Of a stretch of DNA of 10,525 bases, positions 7,068-10,525 are shown in pieces (position 1 is the first letter of the stretch; each line of letters begins with the position of its first letter). The DNA comes from an uncultured Bryobacterales bacterium. Its GTDB lineage: Bacteria; Acidobacteriota; Terriglobia; Bryobacterales; UBA6623. The stretch lies in contig CAMPKL010000071.1 of assembly GCA_946887065.1 (NCBI GenBank), positions 1 to 10,525 of the forward strand. Reading direction: 5' to 3'. The notes under the pieces are model-generated. The model was given only the letters and a program-made list of their open reading frames with translations. It made no database searches and was not told the origin of the DNA. Made by a program: the position numbers and the translations under genes.

Positions 7068-9131
7068 ATGCAAGTTAGAACTATTCTCCTCATCTCGGTT
7101 TTAATTCTTCCCACGCTAATGGCGGATGAGGGAATGTGGACCTACAACCGGCTGCCGCTGGAACAACTGAAGTCCGATCACGGTTTCGAGCCGTCGGCCG
7201 AGCTGCTAGCGCGCCTGCAAAGGGGTTCGGTGCGCTTGAACAATGGCGGGTCGGGATCGTTCGTTTCGCCGAACGGTCTGGTGATGACGAATCACCATGT
7301 GGCGTCGGACTGCATACGCAAGGTGAGTTCGGAGGAAAAGGACTATATCGCGGACGGTTTCTATGCGGCGACGCGAGCCCGGGAGTTGAAGTGCCCTGAT
7401 TTAGAGTTGAACGTATTGATGGAGATCGAGACGGTCACGGATCAAGTTAACCGCAACGTAAAAGCCGATATGGACGATGCGGCGAAGCGGGAGGCGCAGC
7501 AAGCCGAAATCGCCCGGATCCAAAGAGACTGCCGCGACTCGACGCTGATGCGCTGCGACGTCGTAAGCCTCTATGCCGGCGGCATTTTTGATCTCTACAA
7601 ATACAAACGGTATACGGACATTCGCTTGGTCTTCGCGCCGGAGTTCCAGGCGGCTTTTTTTGGGGGCGATCCGGACAACTTCACCTTCCCGCGTTACTGC
7701 TTGGACGTATCGTTCTTGCGTGTTTATGACGAAGGTCGTCCGATTACGTCGCCGGCCGTGTTGCCTTGGGATACGACGGGCGCGGATGAACAAGAATTTG
7801 TGATCGTCTCCGGGCACCCCGGCAGCACGCAACGGTTGCTGACCGAAGCCCAACTGCAGTACGAGCGGGATCGCCGGATGCCGTTCATGTTGGAGTTTCT
7901 GACGCGCATGGGCGAGGCGTTGGAATTATACGGAGCGAGGGGCGGCGACGCGGCCCGGCTTGCGCGCGACGAACTATTCCGCATCGACAACAGCATCAAG
8001 GCGTACACCGGGATGCTGGGAGGGCTGCGCAACCGCGAGCTGTTTGCGGCGAAGTCGGCTGAAGAGAAAAAACTGCGCGAGGCGGTCGCCGCCGATGCCG
8101 GGCTGCAAGCGAAGTACGGCGACGCGTGGCAGAAGATCGCAGCCGCGCAAAGCGTTAAAAACGATATCTACGAGGAGTACCGGCTGCTGGAAAGTCTGGG
8201 TCTCTATTCGCGCTACGCGACGTTCGCGCGGCATCTGACGCGGCTTTCGGAGGAGCTCGGGAAGCCGGACGGCGAGAGGTTGGAAGAATATCAAAGCGCC
8301 GGATTGGAATCGCTGCATCAGCAGCTCTATTCGACGGCGCCGGTCTATCCGGAGGTGGAAATCGTCAAGTTGGCCGAAAGTTTGGAGTTCTTGCGGGACC
8401 GTTTGAGCCCCAACGATCCCATCGTGCAGAAGCTGTTGGGCAACAAGACGCCGGAACAGGTCGCGCGTGAAGTGATTTCGGCGACGAAGCTTGGGGATCC
8501 GGAATTTCGCAAGCAGCTCGGCGCCAACGACGCCGCGGCGGCCAAGGATTCCGACGATCCGATGATGGTTTTTTATCGGCTAACCGATGAACGGGCGCGG
8601 GAGATCCGCGAGCGTTACGAGAACGAGGTGGAGGCGGTCGAGCAGGCCAACGGCACGCGCATCGCTCAGGCGAGGTTCGCGGTGATGGGCGCAAACGTTT
8701 ATCCCGACGCGACGTTTACTCTGCGGCTGGCATTCGGCATCGTGAAGGCTTATCTCAGTGATGAGCGAAAGAGGGTCGCGCCGTTCACGACGATCGGCGG
8801 CCTGTTTGAGAAATACACGGGCGAGGATCCCTACGAGTTGCCGCAGCGGATCACGGCCGCTAAAGGGCGGTTGGACGCGGATACGTCCTACAATTTGGTC
8901 TCGACCAACGACATCACCGGCGGCAACTCGGGCAGTCCGTTGCTGGACCGGGAAGGCCGTGTGGTCGGGCTGATTTTCGACGGCAACATTCAGTCGCTGT
9001 CGAATGACTTCCACTATTCGGAAACGCAGGCGCGTGCGGTTAGCGTGGATGTTCGCGGCATGCTGGAGATGTTGCGCGACGCCTACCGCGCGAGGACGCT
9101 GGTGAGCGAGCTGACCGCGGCTGGGAGGTAG
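7068..9131 (+). CDS. Secreted S46 family dipeptidyl peptidase (DPP7-like)
   Basis: This 687-residue exported serine exopeptidase belongs to MEROPS family S46. It has a Sec signal (Arg4, hydrophobic 6-18, cleavage near A19/D20), and the mature protein begins with the family-typical DEGMW. A chymotrypsin-like fold carries TNHHVA with catalytic His77, GGDPDNFTFPRY (199-210) followed by Asp213, and TGGNSGSP with Ser621. Spacing to the known triad (86/224/657 in the Pseudoxanthomonas enzyme, from memory) agrees. Residue 639, 18 after the serine in FDGN, is Gly; in DPP11 this position is Arg and sets Asp/Glu preference, while Gly goes with DPP7-type preference for hydrophobic residues. A helical insertion occupies roughly 255-560. 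Products would be dipeptides from free N-termini, in periplasm or outside. No Shine-Dalgarno is evident before the ATG. The end of the gene holds the ribosome binding site of the TfoX-like gene. Family and triad are very sure. Confidence 0.95.
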   Translation: MQVRTILLISVLILPTLMADEGMWTYNRLPLEQLKSDHGFEPSAELLARLQRGSVRLNNGGSGSFVSPNGLVMTNHHVASDCIRKVSSEEKDYIADGFYAATRARELKCPDLELNVLMEIETVTDQVNRNVKADMDDAAKREAQQAEIARIQRDCRDSTLMRCDVVSLYAGGIFDLYKYKRYTDIRLVFAPEFQAAFFGGDPDNFTFPRYCLDVSFLRVYDEGRPITSPAVLPWDTTGADEQEFVIVSGHPGSTQRLLTEAQLQYERDRRMPFMLEFLTRMGEALELYGARGGDAARLARDELFRIDNSIKAYTGMLGGLRNRELFAAKSAEEKKLREAVAADAGLQAKYGDAWQKIAAAQSVKNDIYEEYRLLESLGLYSRYATFARHLTRLSEELGKPDGERLEEYQSAGLESLHQQLYSTAPVYPEVEIVKLAESLEFLRDRLSPNDPIVQKLLGNKTPEQVAREVISATKLGDPEFRKQLGANDAAAAKDSDDPMMVFYRLTDERAREIRERYENEVEAVEQANGTRIAQARFAVMGANVYPDATFTLRLAFGIVKAYLSDERKRVAPFTTIGGLFEKYTGEDPYELPQRITAAKGRLDADTSYNLVSTNDITGGNSGSPLLDREGRVVGLIFDGNIQSLSNDFHYSETQARAVSVDVRGMLEMLRDAYRARTLVSELTAAGR
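9124..9129 (+). promoter_or_regulatory. Ribosome binding site of the TfoX-like gene inside the peptidase 3' end
   Basis: GGAGGT ends on the first base of the peptidase stop codon TAG (9129-9131) and stands 4 nt before the GTG at 9134. It fixes that GTG as the start and implies that ribosomes finishing the peptidase can restart on the next gene. Confidence 0.6.
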
Positions 9132-9133
9132 CC

Positions 9134-9463
9134 GTGCCCTACGATGAACCGCTGGCCGAGCGCATTGAAGCCCTGCTGGGCAAGCGCTCCGGCGTGACTC
9201 AGAAGCGCATGTTCGGCGGCCTCGCCTTCATGCTGCACGGCAACATGTGTTGCGGAGTGATGAAGGATCGCATCATGCTCAGGCTCGGACCCGAGGGCGT
9301 AAAGGCGGCCCTGAATGAACCGCACACGGAGCCGATGGACTTCACCGGCAAGCCGATGAAGAGCATGGTTTATGTGCGCCCGGAAGGCTATGAGAGCGAT
9401 GCGGACTTGGAGAAGTGGATAGAGAAGGCGATCCGCTTCGCCAGGACTTTACCTCCCAAGTAA
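9134..9463 (+). CDS. TfoX/Sxy N-terminal domain protein
   Basis: This is a small cytoplasmic protein of 109 residues consisting only of the TfoX/Sxy N-terminal domain. KRMFGGLAFMLHGNMCCGV (24-42), the following MKDRIMLRLGPE (43-54) and MDFTGKPMKSMVYV (68-81) are the family's signature strands. In Haemophilus and Vibrio, two-domain TfoX/Sxy proteins control competence genes; single-domain versions like this one are widespread and have no settled function. It lacks the C-terminal helix-hairpin-helix-like domain of full TfoX. The GTG start is preceded by GGAGGT located in the end of the peptidase gene, only 2 nt after that gene's stop, so the two are very likely co-translated. No competence genes are visible nearby. 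Family assignment is sure; a role in competence is not supported. Confidence 0.88.
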   Translation: MPYDEPLAERIEALLGKRSGVTQKRMFGGLAFMLHGNMCCGVMKDRIMLRLGPEGVKAALNEPHTEPMDFTGKPMKSMVYVRPEGYESDADLEKWIEKAIRFARTLPPK

Positions 9464-9480
9464 CATTCGCGGCGAGCCGG

Positions 9481-9510
9481 TTGACCTTGTTTGCCGGATG
9501 TTCCTATCAT
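9481..9510 (+). promoter_or_regulatory. Candidate sigma70-type promoter for the four-helix membrane protein
   Basis: TTGACC (9481-9486) and TATCAT (9505-9510) are each 5/6 matches to the consensus hexamers, with an 18-nt spacer. The predicted start of transcription near 9517 would leave a leader of about 18 nt containing the AGGGAG ribosome binding site (9521-9526). It suggests the membrane-protein gene can be transcribed apart from the peptidase/TfoX pair. Confidence 0.5.
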
Positions 9511-9534
9511 TCGCGCATCTAGGGAGACCTTCGG

Positions 9535-10089
9535 ATGAAAAACCAACTGATGGGCGTTGTCGCCGCGGCCGTGGCGGTTTTCTTTTGGGGATTCTTGTAT
9601 TGGGGCGCTACCACGATCCCTTATGGACCGTTGAAGGCGACCACAGGCGACGAGGCGGCGCAAAAGGCCCTGCTGGAGCACTTTCCCGAGACAGGCATGT
9701 ACCTGATTCCCGGCATGCAGAACGACGACGCGACGATGAGCCGCCTGACCGAGGCGGGTCCGATAGCGATGGTGAATTTTGTTCGCGAGGGTCAAGCCGT
9801 GATGGACCCATCGTTGATGATTCGCGGATTTCTGTTGAACGTGCTCATCGTGTTTCTCTTATCGATGCTGCTGAAGAAGGCGCTGCCGGCCTTGCCGACG
9901 TACGGGGACCGCGTGATGTTCGCGGCGCTCGCTGGCCTGACCGCCGTGGTGATGGTCAACCTGGGCGACGCGGTCTGGTGGCGCTATGACTTGGGTTGGG
10001 TGTTGTCGCAAGCCTTGTATGGGCTCGTCGCGTCGATTATCGCCGGCGCCGTGCTGGGCAAGTTCATCAGGCCGGAGAAAGCGGGCTAG
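9535..10089 (+). CDS. Conserved-looking integral membrane protein, unknown function
   Basis: I do not recognise the family of this 184-residue protein. It has four hydrophobic segments, at about 5-24, 95-113, 126-144 and 155-175. Charges (Lys2, Lys114-Lys115, and Lys176, Arg179 and Lys182 at the end) favour both termini inside. That puts a long loop of about 70 residues (25-94) on the outer face; it includes TTIPYGPL (26-33) and GMYLIPGMQ (54-62). DAVWWRYD (145-152) lies in the short second outer loop. The mix of an outer loop and a compact helical bundle could fit a sensor, an accessory subunit or a DUF-type membrane protein, but nothing catalytic is evident. The ATG has AGGGAG 8 nt upstream and a plausible promoter before it. 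Its stop overlaps the stop of the opposing HAD gene by 3 bases, within CTAG. It is clearly a real gene by start signals, hydrophobic pattern and codon use. Confidence 0.75.
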   Translation: MKNQLMGVVAAAVAVFFWGFLYWGATTIPYGPLKATTGDEAAQKALLEHFPETGMYLIPGMQNDDATMSRLTEAGPIAMVNFVREGQAVMDPSLMIRGFLLNVLIVFLLSMLLKKALPALPTYGDRVMFAALAGLTAVVMVNLGDAVWWRYDLGWVLSQALYGLVASIIAGAVLGKFIRPEKAG

Positions 10090-10525
10090 AACATGCGGCT
10101 GAGGTCGGCGAAGCGCTCGACCATATGAAAGCGATCGGACGGCTCGGGGAGGTCGACGATCTCCAGCGACCAAGTTCGATCGTGGGGGATGAAAACCGCG
10201 CGCAGCCCGGCTTCGAGCGCGGGGTGAATGTCGGACTTTGGACTGTTGCCGACCATCCAGGTGCGCTCGGGAGTCATTTGCGCCCGTTCGACGATTCCGC
10301 GGTAGGCGGCGGCGTCCTTTTCGCGGACCACTTCAACCCCGTGGAAGTAGGGACCTAACGCAGAACGCTCGAACTTGAGCAGCTGTTCCTCGGAATGACC
10401 CTTGGTGAAGAGGGTCAGGTGGTGCCTTGCGGTCAGATACTCCAGCGTATCGCGTACTCCCGCGATGACGTCGATCGGGTGGTGCATGATGCGGTCGGCG
10501 ATCTGAACTACATACTCTAAGTCTT
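10086..10525 (-). CDS. HAD-superfamily hydrolase, 5' end beyond the window
   Basis: The C-terminal 145 or so residues of a HAD-like phosphohydrolase are present; the frame stays open to the right edge, so the N-terminus is missing. Counting from an internal Met at 10487, LFTKG (26-30) is motif II with its Thr, VVREKD (53-58) holds the motif III Lys, and MVGNSPKSDIHPALEAG (78-94) is motif IV with the acidic residue that binds magnesium. IPHDRTWSLE (100-109) is typical of a group of HAD_2 hydrolases annotated only as putative phosphatases. The Met at 10487 is not the true start: upstream codons continue a normal helical sequence, and motif I (DxDxT) with the nucleophile must lie outside the window. 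Substrate is unknown. It converges on the four-helix membrane-protein gene with overlapping stops and no room for a terminator. Confidence 0.85.
   Translation of the reverse strand, partial: DLEYVVQIADRIMHHPIDVIAGVRDTLEYLTARHHLTLFTKGHSEEQLLKFERSALGPYFHGVEVVREKDAAAYRGIVERAQMTPERTWMVGNSPKSDIHPALEAGLRAVFIPHDRTWSLEIVDLPEPSDRFHMVERFADLSRMF

Overview
The window is a GC-rich, densely coded bacterial chromosome segment with no mobile element, CRISPR array, rRNA or tRNA that I could find. The mix of genes resembles soil Acidobacteriota, perhaps the Bryobacterales/Solibacter group: a secreted S46 dipeptidyl peptidase, a proton-coupled oligopeptide transporter, a Gfo/Idh/MocA oxidoreductase, an exported RraA-like protein and an oligogalacturonate-lyase-like propeller. 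This taxonomic guess rests on gene content and remembered protein resemblance, not on a marker gene.

Layout, left to right. Two leftward genes come first: an exported RraA/HMG-aldolase-like protein (6-935) and an MFS_3-type efflux transporter (1099-2361 or 2433). A divergent intergenic region of 127-199 nt, carrying a perfect TATAAT, separates them from a rightward POT/PTR2 di-/tripeptide symporter (2561-4039). That gene meets a leftward pair tail to tail with one base between the stops. The pair is a Gfo/Idh/MocA oxidoreductase (4667 to about 5725) followed by a SUKH/DUF1851-like protein (4041-4670), joined by an ATGA stop/start overlap. Diverging from the oxidoreductase is a rightward block: a Tat-signal-like propeller protein (5816-7006), an S46 dipeptidyl peptidase (7068-9131), a TfoX/Sxy N-domain protein (9134-9463) whose ribosome binding site lies in the peptidase's last codons, and a four-helix membrane protein of unknown function (9535-10089) with its own plausible promoter. 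The last stop overlaps the stop of a leftward HAD hydrolase that runs off the right edge.

How the genes may work together. The clearest functional pairing is the exported S46 peptidase, which in its family releases N-terminal dipeptides, and the POT symporter, which in its family imports di- and tripeptides. They are not in one operon, so a shared peptide-scavenging role is inference. The oxidoreductase, the aldolase-signature RraA-like protein and the degenerate lyase-like propeller suggest sugar-acid or uronate chemistry, but no substrate can be read from sequence.

No intergenic stretch exceeds about 200 nt. I do not see a clear undescribed multi-gene system. The best leads are the exported RraA-like protein that keeps the full aldolase signature, the propeller that appears to have lost the lyase metal site, and the translational coupling of an immunity-type SUKH fold to a sugar oxidoreductase.
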